From the NCBI GenBank assembly GCA_001414485.1, contig LLEY01000002.1, forward strand, positions 1-64,000: a stretch of DNA of 64,000 nt, in the 5' to 3' direction. The position numbers were made by a program, and so were the translations under genes. Origin of the DNA: Calycina herbarum (lineage: Eukaryota > Ascomycota > Leotiomycetes > Helotiales > Pezizellaceae). Positions 8,938-22,227 of this stretch are shown in pieces. Position 1 is the stretch's first letter. Every line of letters begins with the position of its first letter. Under the pieces are notes generated by a model that ran no database searches, had not been told where the DNA came from, and worked only from the letters and a program-made list of their open reading frames with translations.

Positions 8938-10397
8938 CACCAGGGGGTGTCAGAAATCGTGAGACAGCACGGACCACCAAAATAAGGAGAGAAAGTACTA
9001 AATTACATTTTACTACTACAAAGCACTCTTAATTGGCTTTCTACCTGTTCGTGCTAATAGCTTACATCTCCTAGGCATATCTGATATCCTTCTTCTAACT
9101 TGCTTAAGTGTAATCTTGCTCCACTCCTCTTACAAAGCCTTCTTTAACTCCGGAATACTACTAATATTCCTCCGGCGAACCCTTTGCTTTATAATGTTCC
9201 AAAGTAACTCCTAAGGATTACAATCCGGAGAGTTAGAAGGGTGGATTATATTAGTAATCCAGTTCTTGTCCTTAATCTTCCTTACAAGTCCATCTTTCCG
9301 TATACTATGAGAGGGATCCCCGTCCTCTTAAAATAGCTATCCTGCATAGAACCCTTCTTCTTTAATCCGTAATTCCTGAATTGCCTTAACATATACAGGT
9401 AGAAGGCGCTCGCAATAGTACTTCTGGGTCATTGCATTGCCCTTAGGACGTAGATCTTTGAGATAACCGATATCTGCTTCCCACTCTAATAAGCGAAGAT
9501 GGAACTCGTTTTCTAGCTCGTTCTTCTTCCTAGTAGGCTTACGAGGCCTTTTAGGTTGAATAACATCATCATTTTCATTGTTATAGAACTTAAGCTCCTC
9601 TACCTTTCTATACCAGTTACACCATCCTGCTATATATATACAAACCCCCTGCTTTGCCTCCCTCTCTTGTATATTCTCGGGATCGTATCTTGTACCTTCT
9701 TCTCGTAGGTAGCGCTCTTGTATAAATGAAGTTAAGTCAACGTAAGCTTCGTCAGAGAAGATAACTCGCATCCAATGTCGTAAGTCCTTATGCTGCCATT
9801 TCTTGTCATAAGCAGTTCGTTTTTTAAGGTTCTGATCCGACATCTTCTTCTTAACGTATGCTGCCTTATATCTGCGAGCGTTGCGAGTATGTCTGAGGAG
9901 TGTACGTTATATAGTTCGGGTAGAGCAGTTGATATAGTAATACTCTAGCATAGCGTCATATAACAGGTTGTAAACAGGATTTTCAGAGGGCGTTATAAGC
10001 ATTTTTGTAGTAGGTTTGCCTACTTTTGCGCGTCTACCTAGGATAGAGGATCTTTTGCGAGTTCACCGATATGCTAGGGAGCCGATTTGAGTACGTTCGC
10101 GGAGCCATCGTGAGGCAGTAGATTTATCGACATTCTTGGATCGTGCAATGGCGCGCATAGACTCATTATCGTAACGGCTTATCGTACGCCTCGTAAAATC
10201 GGGGTTTTTTGGTAGTAGTGCTTTCGCCATGAATAAAGGGCCTCGGAGGGTCTCTGGGCGGTCGGTATTTCGAGTACTAGGAGCCATTGTATAGAGATTA
10301 AAGGTTTATTTACTATGACAAGGGTTTATGGTGTTGTGCGCTATGACCACCCTCTAATTTCGCTAAACTGTCTCACGATTTCTGACACCCCCTGGTG
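8938..10397 (-). mobile_element. Complete Tc1/mariner-type transposon, 1,460 bp, nonsense-inactivated
   Basis: Perfect 30-bp terminal inverted repeats begin CACCAGGGGGTGTCAGAAAT at 8938-8967 and end at 10368-10397. The trinucleotide ATA flanks each side (8935-8937 and 10398-10400), consistent with insertion at TA. One continuous transposase frame on the minus strand fills the interior. Intact ends with a ruined gene imply that the copy arrived by transposition, was then inactivated, and might still be mobilised in trans. Confidence 0.9.
9016..10287 (-). pseudogene. DDE transposase gene with six internal stops and no frameshift
   Basis: The frame runs 424 codons from the ATG at 10287 to TAG at 9016-9018 without any length change. 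The N-terminus has helix-turn-helix character (RRTISRYDNESMRAIARSKN). The catalytic region shows WMRVIFSDEAY with the first Asp, EDGDPSHS with the second, and SPDCNP(stop)ELLWN with the Glu, giving DD35-37E spacing typical of fungal Tc1-like elements (DDE_3 family). Stops lie at 10063-10065 (TGA), 9907-9909 (TAA), 9337-9339 (TAG), 9328-9330 (TAA), 9211-9213 (TAG) and 9130-9132 (TAA). All can be reached by single C:G to T:A transitions from Arg, Gln or Trp codons, which is the signature of RIP. Confidence 0.88.
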
Positions 10398-13349
10398 ATA
10401 CAAATGGCTTAATATCTTTTCAAAATAAAACAGAACAGTGTAAATAATAGAAAACATTCGAAGAATCGATTTCTTCTTGATTATTTTCCGTATTCCAAAG
10501 TCTGAAGAATGTTTTCCCTTCTTGTACCCAAGTTGTGATGACTAGATCTCTATTCCACTGTAGCTAGTATATGAGTTACAGTTTCCCATAAATGCGCTCC
10601 AAAGGAGGTCAGTCCAGCAAACACGTGATAAACTCGTGACTTTGAAAAAGACACAACCCTCTTCGAAGTATGCAAATTGAGAATGGGAGAAGTCAATGTT
10701 GGGGAAGCACTGACATCGACAGATACTCGAGATCTTGGCACAATCAAGAAAGTGTTGACAGCCAGTTCAACTCAGAGAAGAATGTGACCTATCGATTACT
10801 CATCCAAGTATTACTCTGTAAACACCTATTACTAGGTTTTATCTCGAATAATTACAGATATTATCCCCGGGTCTTTAGAAGAATCAAGGAATTAGCTTTT
10901 TAATTCTCGTAGACCGTCTCGAACAACTTGTCTGTGAACAGTTTTGTATAATCAAATTGTCAGTAGGTGTTCACAGAGTAGTGCCTACTTCTCTTGCTGG
11001 TTTTCTCCAACAGTATTGGAAAAAAACTAGTTCCAATTGAATTTTGTCAAAAAAGTCTTTCTCTTCTGATCGAAGTACACTTCCGACTTCTAGGAAAGAT
11101 CTACAGGAACATGTTCTAGTTACCAAAGTCTGTATAAATCCAGAAACCACGGATTCCAGGTCTAGATTTATACATTTTAAACAGTACATAGCAAAAAAGG
11201 GAAGGCAAGGCGGACTTGAAATTGTCTATATGCTATCCTATCTACGACAAAGACGCAAGGAAAGAAACAGTAACAGAAAAGTTAAGAGATGGAGAAAAAA
11301 ACAAAATTCAAAGACTCTACTTGTTAGTATCCCATATTTTCATTCAAATACACATGCACCTATAAGAACCAGAAAATTCAGTAATTTGCTCAAGAGTCTA
11401 TACCACACAAATAATAATTAAATGCCACTTCCCAGTCTCCCGGTACATCTTAATACAAGGATTACTCTCTTTCCCAAGACCCCAAGACACCAAGGCCCCC
11501 TTATCTCCGAACGATCGTAAAATCTCACTCACTCAACAACCGACCCCAAAGCTCCCCACAAAAAGAAGAAAGCCAATCACCTCAGCCATAGCCGCTAAAG
11601 AAGTAGACCTGCAACAGCAAAACCCGCCCAGGATAAAATAATCTCGGCAATCTCTTCTGACAACTGGGCTGCCTTCCATTCCCTCGTCTCAGGTCATGCT
11701 TTGTAGATAACGAAACCTTGGGTCGCACTTGGGCTTACCTACCCCAACTAAAATTAGAAGGAGGTACGAGGTACGACGAGGTACGAGCAGGCAATATAAA
11801 GAACGAGAAGATAACCGTACAAGATGACATTGGGGGTTTTTGATTTTGGGGTTGTACAGTAGGAGTTAAGGTACTCTGCATGCGAGTCTAAATCTAAACT
11901 TTTAGACTCGCATCAGATCCTTGAAAGCCATGTGAGCGGGTCAAGGGAAAAATGCCAGGTGAGATTAAGGTACCGGGTACTTCATACTCATACTTTACGA
12001 GCACTAAACCCGTAGCCACACGCTAATGAACATCAACATCAACATCATCAACATCATCACCCATCAACCAAGCAAAACTAAAAATTCCCATGAAAACAAT
12101 GGAGAACAATAGAAAAACAGCCGAGATAACCCCTGAAAACTTCGGAGCTATCCGAATACCTTCTCAGCCCCATCCACCAATCAACCATCCAGACTGGTGA
12201 AATCAACCCCTGCGAAAAAAAGTAGACATGAGAAAAATAAATCACGGCAAAGAATAACATGGTGTTCTTTCCCACCAACCCCAGCCCATCTTCAATTACA
12301 AACAGCTGAACAACCAGTGAACCACTGAATTCAAGCATCGGAACCCTTCGAATCAATTCTCCGCTCACCACCTTTGACAGAGAAATCATGCCCGCAGCAA
12401 CCTGAATCGATCCACTGAGCTCAACACTCAACACATTCAACCATCAACTCCCAAACAAAGAGAAAAAAGCGGATAGCGAAAAAGTAGACGGACAGAGACA
12501 AAACAAATCACGAACACAACAAAAAAGAAAAGAATTTCTCCAACAAAAAAAGGAAAAAAACAACATCGTGACATTCCCAATATATCACGGAACCCCCCCT
12601 CTCGGCACCTCCCCTAGTGCCCCCCCCCCAAAAAAAAGCTTATCTGATAATCTCGTCCCAAACCAGCTGGAAATACACACACATCACCGAAAGCGCGCCT
12701 CTAAACACCTAAAGAAGACATTATGATGTCTCGTAGAAGATGACGTGCGAAGACGAACTCGAATCAATGTCTTGAAGGCCGATTCCCCTCAAACGTGATT
12801 GGTCCCGGATATCCCCAACCACCACGCCACAAAAAGAACAAGAATAAAATGCCAAGAGAAAGACCCTGAATATCATCAAATGGCTATTTCCCGACGACAC
12901 ACGTGGGAGACATGTCACTCATTAAGCTCCAGGTTGAGTGAAATTTTTTAAATATGAATTTTTCATCTATTTTGGAATTATGCGGAAACTACTCGCTTTC
13001 TTTATACTGATAAATTTATACTGATAATGATCCGTTATAATTTACAAGCCCCAGTGCTGTGTTATTTTCCCTTGTCCCTTCTCCTCACTTTCCTTCAAAT
13101 CTATTTTTGAAGAAGAATCGTATAATAATTCCCGTGAAAACCTTTGTACAAAATAAGGAACAAGAAGGAAAAACCCGAAACTAAAACAAACCTCCAGCGC
13201 CTGCCTGCTAATGACTTTGATGAATACCCCAATGCAATGAAACAAAAGAATCTCGCTTCCAACCAGCCCAACACCCAATAAAACAAACTCCAATTTGAAA
13301 ACGAGAGTGGTATAAAAAACGCGAAAACAAAACGAAGAGAGCATTCCGT
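10398..13349. other. Long spacer with a C/A-rich tract and weak minus-strand relics
   Basis: No intact gene is recognised. A C- and A-rich tract lies near 12590-12640. Minus-strand open frames at 12078-12437 and 13042-13344 both encode hydrophobic stretches with similar short motifs (GLGLVG/GVGLVG and FHGN), which suggests a decayed duplication. Tandem GGTACGAG-like words occur near 11764-11790. Confidence 0.4.
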
Positions 13350-14433
13350 CTACAAACGTCTAGAATATTCCGTCAACTCAACCTCACTCCCCGAATGCTG
13401 CGAAACCTCCCTCGAGTTAACATCTGCCGACTTCTTCGATTGCGATTCCGACTCGGTCTCAACCTTTCGCGCCTCCAAATCGTCCGACTTCCCGGAGTCC
13501 ACCTGCATCAGGTGTTCCTGTCTCTTGTACATCTTGTAGAAATTCCAGGTTCCCCATAACTGGCAGGACGCAAAGAGGACGTGCAGCATGGGCGTGGTGA
13601 CTTTGAAAGCGATGGTCCAGCGATCCCAGAGGGAGCCAAAAAGGTACATGGTGAGGATTGTCTCGAGGATCGTGCCGATGAAGGTGGTGCACATACAGAC
13701 GCGGAAGAGCTTGCGGAGGAAGTTGTGGCGCGTGGGGTGGACGCGGTAGAGAATGATTGCGATGTGGGGGAGGAATTCGGAGACGATGTCGAAGGCACCT
13801 ATAAATTGATTAGTTCAAATCAATCGATCGAGAGGAGGGGAACTTCATACCCCATACTGTGCACAGAATGAACTCAATAGTCGCATCCTTCTCATGCACC
13901 AGATTCAACGAGATAGCAATGGCAGATTGCCCAATCATAATAGTCCCAATATGATGTCCCGCACTGACAGGCGAGATCTTGGTGCGGTAGAATAACTCAA
14001 ACACATACATCGCAATCAGAGCCTGCGCCGCAACAATCAAGATATCACCCATGGTAATCCTCTTGGACCCTGCAAATGGTGAGTGCAGGTTCGCGCTTCC
14101 AAATGCTACATCGATGAAGGGGTATGCGGCCAGAATCAGAATGGCCAGCTTGGTTCCGCCTGCTATATGGTGGTTTACGAATCCTCTTCGCGTCGTCTCG
14201 TTCATTTTCGTGTAGATGGTTCCGTAGAATTTCTTGAGTAGGTATCCCTCGAGAAGATACATGCGAATGGCAAAGTATATGACGAATATGACGGAGAGGA
14301 TGAGGGCGCTGAAGGGTGCGAGTTTGGATATTGACTGCAGCGGCACCTTGGTAATGTGTGGGCCGTTAGTCTTGATGGGTGTGTCTTCCCCCGTGGAATT
14401 GAGGGCATTGCGAGCGTAAAGTATTGAATCCAT
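13350..14433 (-). CDS. Multi-pass membrane protein resembling TLC-domain proteins
   Basis: Two exons (13851-14433 and 13350-13798) flank a 52-nt GT-AG intron (gtatga...tatag) and join to 343 residues. The reading frame crosses the junction as CTVWGAFDIVSEF. About seven hydrophobic segments are visible, including FSALILSVIFVIYFAIRMYL near residue 40 and LAILILAAYPFIDVAF near 95. After the segment IAMYVFELFYRTK comes SAGHHIGTIMIGQ; a His-His pair following a helix is the hallmark of TRAM/LAG1/CLN8 (TLC) domains. The last 70 residues are polar, rich in Lys, Glu and Ser, and probably cytosolic. TLC proteins act in the ER or plasma membrane on lipids, but only the lipid-synthesising ones have a known reaction and no such claim is made here. 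The ATG has A at -3 and G at +4. Confidence 0.75.
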
Positions 14434-17400
14434 GGTTGGGTGTAGGTATGGCGAAGAATGGGTGTAGAGAAGTGTGTTGCTGGTAAGTAGTTGGTGAGGA
14501 AGGTGGAGGTTGACTTCCTCTTTTGGAAAAAGAGAAATTGGAGCGACGTGAGTTTGTGAATGTGTAGCGTGCTCCGTACCGTACTTATATGGAAGGTTGA
14601 ATGACTGTGGCTAGTGCAGAGAGAAGGAGTGGTCAAGGTGTTGGGTGAGTTCTGTACAGCGAAAGAAATATGGTCAAGGAATAAAGTTCATGACCGGACT
14701 AAATAATGCACCTCTGAACGACGGAGAAAGAAAAAAGGTCTGAAAATCTGGATTTCCGTGGTGAGACAAAGTAGCCGTTTCCAAAGAGTCTGGCGATGGT
14801 GCATCTATTATACAAACTCGGTAGTTGTTGCCTCGGCCCCTGCAACTTTAATTGCCCGGGGGGGGGGAATTGGGAAGAGCCAAAGACCATCTCGGGAGGG
14901 GAGGGGTAGTCTACTGTATGGACTAGGGGAATTAACTGCGGAAAGGCCAACGTACCCAAAGGGGCCCAGCACGAAAAGTAGTGTACTATTTTGAAATGCT
15001 GTAGGTACGAGTTACGAGTACCGAGGTGAGAAATGAGCTGTAGAAGGTATCGAGTATCCTTCGTAGGTACGTATTGTCTAATAGTGATATGATAATTTTG
15101 GTTCTAGTAAATGTGTTAAGGGGGAGGAGCAGGCATAGAGCATGGACCTGGGAAACGAGGGGGTGGTGTGCGATGGAATTTGGAGGAGCTAGACGGTAAA
15201 TTAGTGGTTGCAATTGGGGCTGAGGCTGTTGGTTTGTAGGTCATGTTGAGTAGTGCCTGTCTGTGCCTCTCCTCGTAAATGAGCCCTTGTTGTGACTGTG
15301 CTATCCTATGCTATCCTATGCCATGCCATATTATCTTATGTACAGTACCAAGATACTGTACCTTCTGTCAGCATTGCAGCATCTTTCAAGAAGATAAAAT
15401 TGCGTGGGCTGGGCCATCGTATAGACTCACCGTTGCTTGATTGCCGTCCGACCTGAAGCACTTGATTGGATTCTCCCAACACGCTGGGCGGGGGAAGCGA
15501 AGGAGCTGGAAGCAACACGTGGTAGAAGATCTCTATGCAATCAGCACTAAAATTGTAGGCCACCCCGGTGCTACGAGTCTACAGTTTCCAGTGGGCGGAG
15601 AAAAGATTCTTCTGAGAAGGCGGCTGATGGATCAGTGGAACCAATGTGTTTGCGAGGTGCCTTCCCCCAGGGGCTGAAGACTTCAATTCGGGCTAAATAC
15701 GATCCTTGAGCCTAGGCCTCCACTGTTGAAGGCCTGTCTCCAATCCAGCCTGCTGCAGACACTGACTTGCGACATTTGAGTCGGCCAAGGGAACTGTGCG
15801 GCGATACTTTCCAACTGCAGCAAGCACCCTGCGCGTGATGAAGATGGGCGGTAGCTTGAGGGCAGTGTGTTGTCATTATCGCTCCTTCATTATATTTAGG
15901 CATCGTCCAACGTAGGGAGCATCCTCCGCAATTGAGCTGCTTTCGAAGGAAGGAGCATTCGAACGTTGGACGTCAAAAAGCAACTGGGGAAAGGGTTCTC
16001 TTGGCAATCCCTTGGCAGAAAAGCTTGTCTGTCCTTTCATCAGGGGCCCATAAAATCCGCCCCACCGGTTGCCCTCTTCTAAAGTGCTTCTAAACCCTCT
16101 TCTTAAATTGAAATCATCCCCATTGGTTCTCAGCATCTCAAACAAAATCCAGATGGAGCCGATCAACGACTATTCTTCCATCTTGGCCTAACTTTTCTGG
16201 AAACATTCGCACGATCACCACATGCCCAGGTGTCAAACGGCAAGCACAGACAGGCAACGTATGTCGACTCCTTCCTCTGACCCTTTCACCAAAACCAACA
16301 CCAACACCAACACCAACACACCCCGAGCCAGAGCCCCAGAACCAACAGCAGAGCCACCCACTCATTCCCGTCCCGTCTTGACCATTCCAATTGTTTAGCT
16401 CGATGACGCTTCTCAAGAAAACAGACTTCCATCTGCAGTGCAACGGTCCAATGGTCTCTCCCGAATCCGAAATCCTTCACACCAACAAACTAACGTAAAT
16501 CCCGCATTCTGGACATCTTCCGCCCATGAACCCTCATCTCGACTCGGTCCTTCGCTAAATCTCGGGGTAAGCCATCTGCACAAAATCAACCAACCAATGC
16601 CCATTCCGATCAGCCTAATGCAGCTATCTAGTGAAGAATTCCATTTCTTCCTTCGCGTAGGTAAGCATTGAGGGGAACGGGGAAATAGTTTCTCCTTGAG
16701 TACGGATAACTTCAACAATCTACCTTGGTAAAGAACTTTTCTCATGTTCCCTTCAATTTTTTCCCTTTCAGATTACGAATTCGTCACTTTCATAGGCGCA
16801 GTAGTACCAAGATATTCTTATCTCCCCCTCATTTCCTTGGTTATGACAAGCTCAAGGCTTACATGCTTGTTATTTATGTCAACAAGGAGGCTGACTTGGA
16901 ACTTTCATTACTCAGCCCTGTCGAATACCTCGTCATCTAGGCGAATTTCCAACTTGACTGCATCTTCTGGTTTCATGTTACACTTCCAACATTTTCTTAC
17001 GTGTTTTTCTTTCTCAAGTACTGAGGTATTCCTAGCATCATCCAATTACTTCGTATTCGAGGCGGTGACTGGATTCTTGTGTATGTACACACTGACCATG
17101 TCGTTTAGAATACATTTTCACTTTCGAGGAATCCATACAAAGGTCTAGATGCGTAATCTGACGAGTCGAGGACGAGTACAGACTTTGGAAGTGCGTATGC
17201 CGAGAAAGTTTGAAGTCAAACAAGATGCATGTGCTAGGAATACGAACTCACACTCAAGGAGAAAATTAGAGCCTTTTTCAAGTTCCATTGCATGGAGAAT
17301 GCAACTTCCTTGGATAAAAAACCCCAGGTTGGAGAAAATCTCAGGTTGCAGTCACGAGGAAAATCGAGATCATGCTTCTCTCACGACGACTGGCAACTCT

Positions 17401-18264
17401 CAAACATCTGGATGCTTCCAAGGCTAGAACACAAAACTCACGATTGATAGTATTCAATCACCGTATCTCTATTTTCCATTCCAAAGTTCTGCATCGGATT
17501 TTAGTCACATGCGCTATCATGTGACTTTCTCTCATGTCGAGGTCCTTTCCTGTCTTCCCCTTTTTCCTTCTCACCTTATCGTCAAGATCTGAATTTAAGC
17601 TTCTTTTCATACCCGTTCTCAATTCATATTCTCTCCGCCCTTTTGAGAGCAACACAGACCAACTGTACGATCTCTTCGCCAAACAGTCACGAATCCCAAC
17701 CCTTTCATTGGCCGATCGTATTACAAGCATTCTAGCTGACGACTTACCTCATGTCTGCGCCTCCCACAACATGTTCTTTCCCGGTTCCAGGAAGGGGGAG
17801 CACGAATCCGCTGCATCTTTATTGTATAGTTTCTGGCGATTCTGATTTGTTGGAGCAAGCCATGGTCGTCTTTAAATTTCATGGATCCCGCGTGGTGAGG
17901 AGTGCACTGGCCATACCTTCTTTCTTGGATGGAGATGAGTGGTTAGTTCGTTCCGTGGGGAGTTGTGCCGTAGAGATGGAGATGGAGATGGGCTTTGAGT
18001 GTGTCGGTTGTTACGCGTCCTGGCTTCATTTTTTGGGAGGCTTAGGGGATGCGATGCTGGAGGTTTATCTTGGCGAGGGGATGGAGGGGGTTTGAATTGG
18101 GGTTTTGGAGTTTATAAGGTTGTACTGTTTTCTCAATTTCGGAATCCAAATCATTCGCTCTTCATCAGTTCATCAGTCTCATAGACATTTCAATTTTCTT
18201 TGCCACTTTTTCGTTTGCAGCAACCTCATTATCGTCGTCAATTAATTTCCTTTCTTCTCTCGCA
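14434..18264. other. 3.8-kb spacer without a recognised gene
   Basis: Open frames up to 134 codons occur on both strands, but none shows a motif, a signal peptide followed by a domain, or a sensible exon chain. Simple repeats include ACCAAC hexamers near 16294-16319 and CTATC/CCATG pentamers near 15299-15325. The right end is the promoter of the RTA1-like gene. Confidence 0.45.
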
Positions 18265-19449
18265 ATGTCTTCTACAACAGGCATTTTGAGCAGTCCCACA
18301 TCCACAGCATCCGCTACAGCAACATGTATAAGTGTCACTCCCGATAAAAACGGCTATGTTCCTCCCGGGTCTTGCGGAGCAAACTACGACGTAAGTGTCC
18401 TCCAAATTTTTCCCTTCTCTTCTAGTTCAAGGAATTGAAACTCAACTTCCCCCCATCCACTCTACTATAAAACAATACTAACTCCCCTCCCCCCACAGTA
18501 CTACCCCTCATTCGGCGGAAACCTCTTCTTCGCAATCGCCTTCCTAATCACTCTCATCCTCCACATCTACCAAGCAACCATCCACAAAAAATGGAAACTC
18601 TCCTGGGTTCTCATCATGGGTGTCCTCTGGGAACTCATCACCTTCACTGCTCGCACTGTGGGCGCTAAATTCCAACAGAGTGTCGCACCTGTCTACGTCG
18701 CGTTACTAATTTTGCTTGCGCCGATTTGGGTTAATGCGTTTGTGTACATGGTTCTGGGGCGGATGATCTGGTTCTTTGTGCCGGAGCAGAAGATATGGGG
18801 GGTGAGAGGGATAAAAGTTGCCAAGTATTTCGTTTGGTTGGATGTTTTGTGAGTTTTTGCCCCTCCCCACTTCCCCGGAATGAGAGAGGTGCTGATGAGA
18901 TGATCAAACAGATCTTTCTTGATCCAACTTTCCGGTGGCATGTTAATCAACCCCTCCAACGATGCGAAGACTATCCGAATGGGAATCTCCATCTACCAAG
19001 GCGGAATCGGCTTCCAAGAAGCTTGTATCATCCTCTTCCTCGCTCTCGCCACCCGCTTCGCTTTGGTGATGCGGAAACACGAGTCTTCGCGTCTCCTTGA
19101 TGATAGACCGAAGAATTGGAGACCTCTGCTCTGGACTTTATTCGGATGTCTGGCTTTCATCACACTACGCATTATTTACCGACTCGTGGAATGGGCCGCT
19201 GGATCGGAGCCTGACAAAAACCCCATCCCTTTTCATGAGGCTTATGTTTTCGGACTCGATGCGCTGCCGATGTTGCTTTGTGTTGGGCTTTTGAATTTGG
19301 TGCATCCGGGGAGGGTTTTGCAGGGGGAGAATAGTGAGTTTCCTAAGGGATTGACGAGGAGGGAGAAGAAGGAGGGGAAGAGGATTAAGAAGGCGGAGAA
19401 GGCGGAGAGGAAGAAGGGGGTTAGTTTGGGGGTTTATCAGAGTGTTTGA
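18265..19449 (+). CDS. RTA1-like seven-helix membrane protein
   Basis: Three exons (18265-18390, 18499-18848, 18912-19449) with GT-AG introns (gtaagt...cag and gtgagt...cag) give 337 residues. The N-terminus is a Ser/Thr-rich exposed segment with three cysteines (Cys21, Cys37 in GSCGANYD). Next come the RTA1 core YYPSFGGNLFFAIAFLIT, a GVLWELITFTAR helix, AKYFVWLDVLSFLIQ across the second junction, GGGML-type SGGML, and FGLDALPMLLCVGLLNLVHP. The C-terminal tail is strongly basic (repeated KKAEKAE/RKK). RTA1 family proteins (RTA1, RSB1, PUG1 of yeast) sit in the plasma membrane and are linked to lipid flipping, long-chain base tolerance and resistance to aminocholesterol or azole drugs. The particular substrate is unknown. 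Confidence 0.93.
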
Positions 19450-22227
19450 GTGTTTGAGTGTTCTTGGGAGGGGGTGTTGATAGACTGAAGACTTGGGGAT
19501 TTGGGAAGGCGTTTATGGTGTTGTAATAGAAAGGGGGGAAGTTTTGAATTTTGGGGGCTTGGGGCTTTTGTGGATGTGAGAGAGGATATAATAATCATAT
19601 TTGATATCTATATTCCTGCATCATGAGTTTTCCGCGAAATAAATGTATAGAAATGGAACATGACTGAACGCATGAATGTTTTGGAGTTGAAATGCGTTTT
19701 AGGGGGAGGTGTTGAGATCAAGGTTAAGGTCAAGGTCAAGGTCATTCCTTCTCTCACATGCCCTCGTCCCTCAACTCGACAACCTGGGGTCGTCGCTCCT
19801 TCCTTCTTACCTCGACCTCGCGCTACGAGAGGGAGGATGAAATGCTCAATCCAGCCCACCGTACAAAACCTACTAAATCCCCTTCATGGTCTATGTAATT
19901 TTGTCCGAAACGAATTGCGGGGGAGTCCCAGAAAATTGATGAACAGGTTGGAGAAATCCCAGAGTACACTTGCACCCGTACTCGTTGTCGATAGATCTCT
20001 TGCAATTCGTAGGTCACCCACAAAGAGTGGCTTGCCAACATTTGTGTTATTCGTAGGTTACCTGTGAACAGACGGACAGAAAACACCGATGTACAACAAA
20101 ATGTGGAATTTTCAACGCTTCGGCATCTCACGTTGAGAACGCGGACAAAGACACTCATTAATACTCAGATTCGGAAAAAACCAAAAAGATGAGCTTCCAG
20201 ACCTTTATTTGGAATTCGAGGGGTATGTTTCTACTTTCAATTGCTGCATAACGATCAAACTCGTGTTACTTTCATTCAACTCGAGAGACTGTTTCTCTGC
20301 TTCACTTTCTCTTCCAACCACCACTTGCTGATGGTTTCACGGGTTATTTAAAGGTCCTCCTAAATCTATTTGGGTTGAGACTTTCCACTATTATTTTTTT
20401 GCCACAAAGACGGTGGTGACTTGGGAAAAAATATTTGTTGTGGGTTGTCATATGATTACGAGAAGAAAAAAAGCCTCCAACTCTGTAACTTGAAAGCACA
20501 GCGGAAGCAACAGTAACTGCGACCAGGCTTGTAGTCATACAGAGGTACCCCGACTTCCAAATCTAAACCCAGCAAACGATCTGGCAGGGGGTGGTTCATT
20601 GGTGCTGTTCTTGATGTTTTTGCACTTGTTGCTGTTTTGCCTGCGATGAGTTAGTGGAGCACACCGCTGGCTGTCATAGTAAAAGGTCATACATATGTGC
20701 GGCACAGGTCAATAATTGCCATCATATTCATGATAACTCCCGCTTTCATGAAACAAATTGTCTCCGTTGGAGTAAGGGGGCTTTCTGATGGGAAAAACGT
20801 GACAGCCATCCCTCGCCTCTACCATGAAATTTTCAGATATTCTCGCTTCCAGGTCCAGCAAGATTTATGACTGATTGGAATTCCAGGACATTTCCGACCC
20901 AGAAAAGGACTCCGAGGGCAAGACACCAGAACGTAAGAGTGAGACAGTGAGACAGTGAGACAGTGAGACAGTGAGACAGTGAGACAGTGAGACAGCGAAA
21001 GTAACACAGATGTCAAAAACGTGATCGTCATGTGGCGTATAAGTACCCAGTTCAGTTTTCGCTGGGAACTTTTCGCGAACCTCTCCCATCATTCTCTCAA
21101 ATATTCACGAAAAGACGGGTTGAAAGTTCAGGGCAACAGCCGCACAACATATTTTCTTCGGGTGAGGTGCCGTGGTTCGGTTGAACAAAAAGCAATACCA
21201 CCCTTTTCGGGTTCCACTGAGTCCACGCTCTCCTCATCAACTCGTCAAATTCCGTCCGAAGTTGCCATTTCCAACCCTCGAGAAGCCACTTGTCATATTG
21301 GCAATGCACGCATGAGATGAATTCTCAAGCAAGGAGAAGTCAGGCCTCCATCTTTGGGCATCCTGATGTCGATCGCAGGCGCCGAGATGCAGTGATGCAC
21401 CGATTTTTCCTAGAAAAGCAAATACTGATAATGTCGTGGCTGGTTGTGGCTGCTGCCATTGACCAGCATTGACCAACCATCGAGATCTTTGCCAATTTTC
21501 TTTTCCTCTCATTGTCTTTTGCATACTCACAAGTCATGAGTATATTCCACGACGTTGCTCGTTGCCACCCTCTGGTGTTCCCTTTTTGCAAATTTCTTCA
21601 ATTCTGCTCCAAAATTTGAAAATTCCCGATGTTCTGAACATCTAGCATACATCTCTCTGGAAGACTTCCGATTGGTGAAACATTGTCTTCAACGATCTGT
21701 GGGGTCGTTCACGCGTCTCATTCTCAATCGCGCTGAATCCCGAAACCACCTTTTTCTCCACAATACACTTGTCTTTTCCTGGGCTTGCCTCGTTATTTCT
21801 TTTTAATCCGCTTTGCTCTCTGAATGGCATTGTGTCATGGGAGAGGTAGGTGAAAAGACGACAGCTCATACTGGTCACACCTACCCACCCTCCCTCTGAT
21901 GTTCGAGGGAACACCCATTCTACTAAAGAGTTCCTGCGCCGTCATCCCTTCTGGATTGATGTGACTTTTGGTATTCCGTTGCCTTTGAACTCCCAAGTTC
22001 CACCAGCAGGATTGTCAACCCCGCACAATTCTTTTTGTGCATCCCGACCGCAAACCACTCTCGTTGCAATGGTTTACTTGGGAAAGGAAACACGAGCTGC
22101 CAACATAGTCTCACTCGTCATATCTTTGCTGTCGATAGCTACACTTTCAATCTGTCTGTGTATGTATCGCTCAACACTCGAGGCCGGGACTTGAAACTGA
22201 CTTTCAGATCAGCCCGCAGAATAGAGC
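19450..22227. other. Spacer with an 8-bp minisatellite
   Basis: 2.8 kb between two plus-strand membrane-protein genes. No gene is supported. Short arrays include AAGGTC copies near 19719-19743 and the GTGAGACA array at 20939-20994. Confidence 0.45.
20939..20994. repeat. Minisatellite, seven copies of GTGAGACA
   Basis: Seven perfect head-to-tail copies of the 8-bp unit GTGAGACA, followed by a degenerate GCGA. It lies in spacer DNA. The lack of variation among units suggests recent expansion and a length-polymorphic locus. Confidence 0.95.

Noticed and set aside
17534..18095. Overlapping plus-strand frames before the RTA1-like gene
   Set aside because: There is no motif, no splice-consistent chain and no good continuation. 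The region is more likely promoter and leader DNA.
20939..20994. The GTGAGACA array as a CRISPR-like array
   Set aside because: It is a head-to-tail minisatellite without spacers, in a eukaryotic genome.
22069..22158. ATG at 22069 as the first exon of the ten-exon membrane protein gene
   Set aside because: Its hydrophobic reading looks plausible, but its gtatgt donor leaves phase 1 and no downstream acceptor joins it in frame to the exon at 22285.
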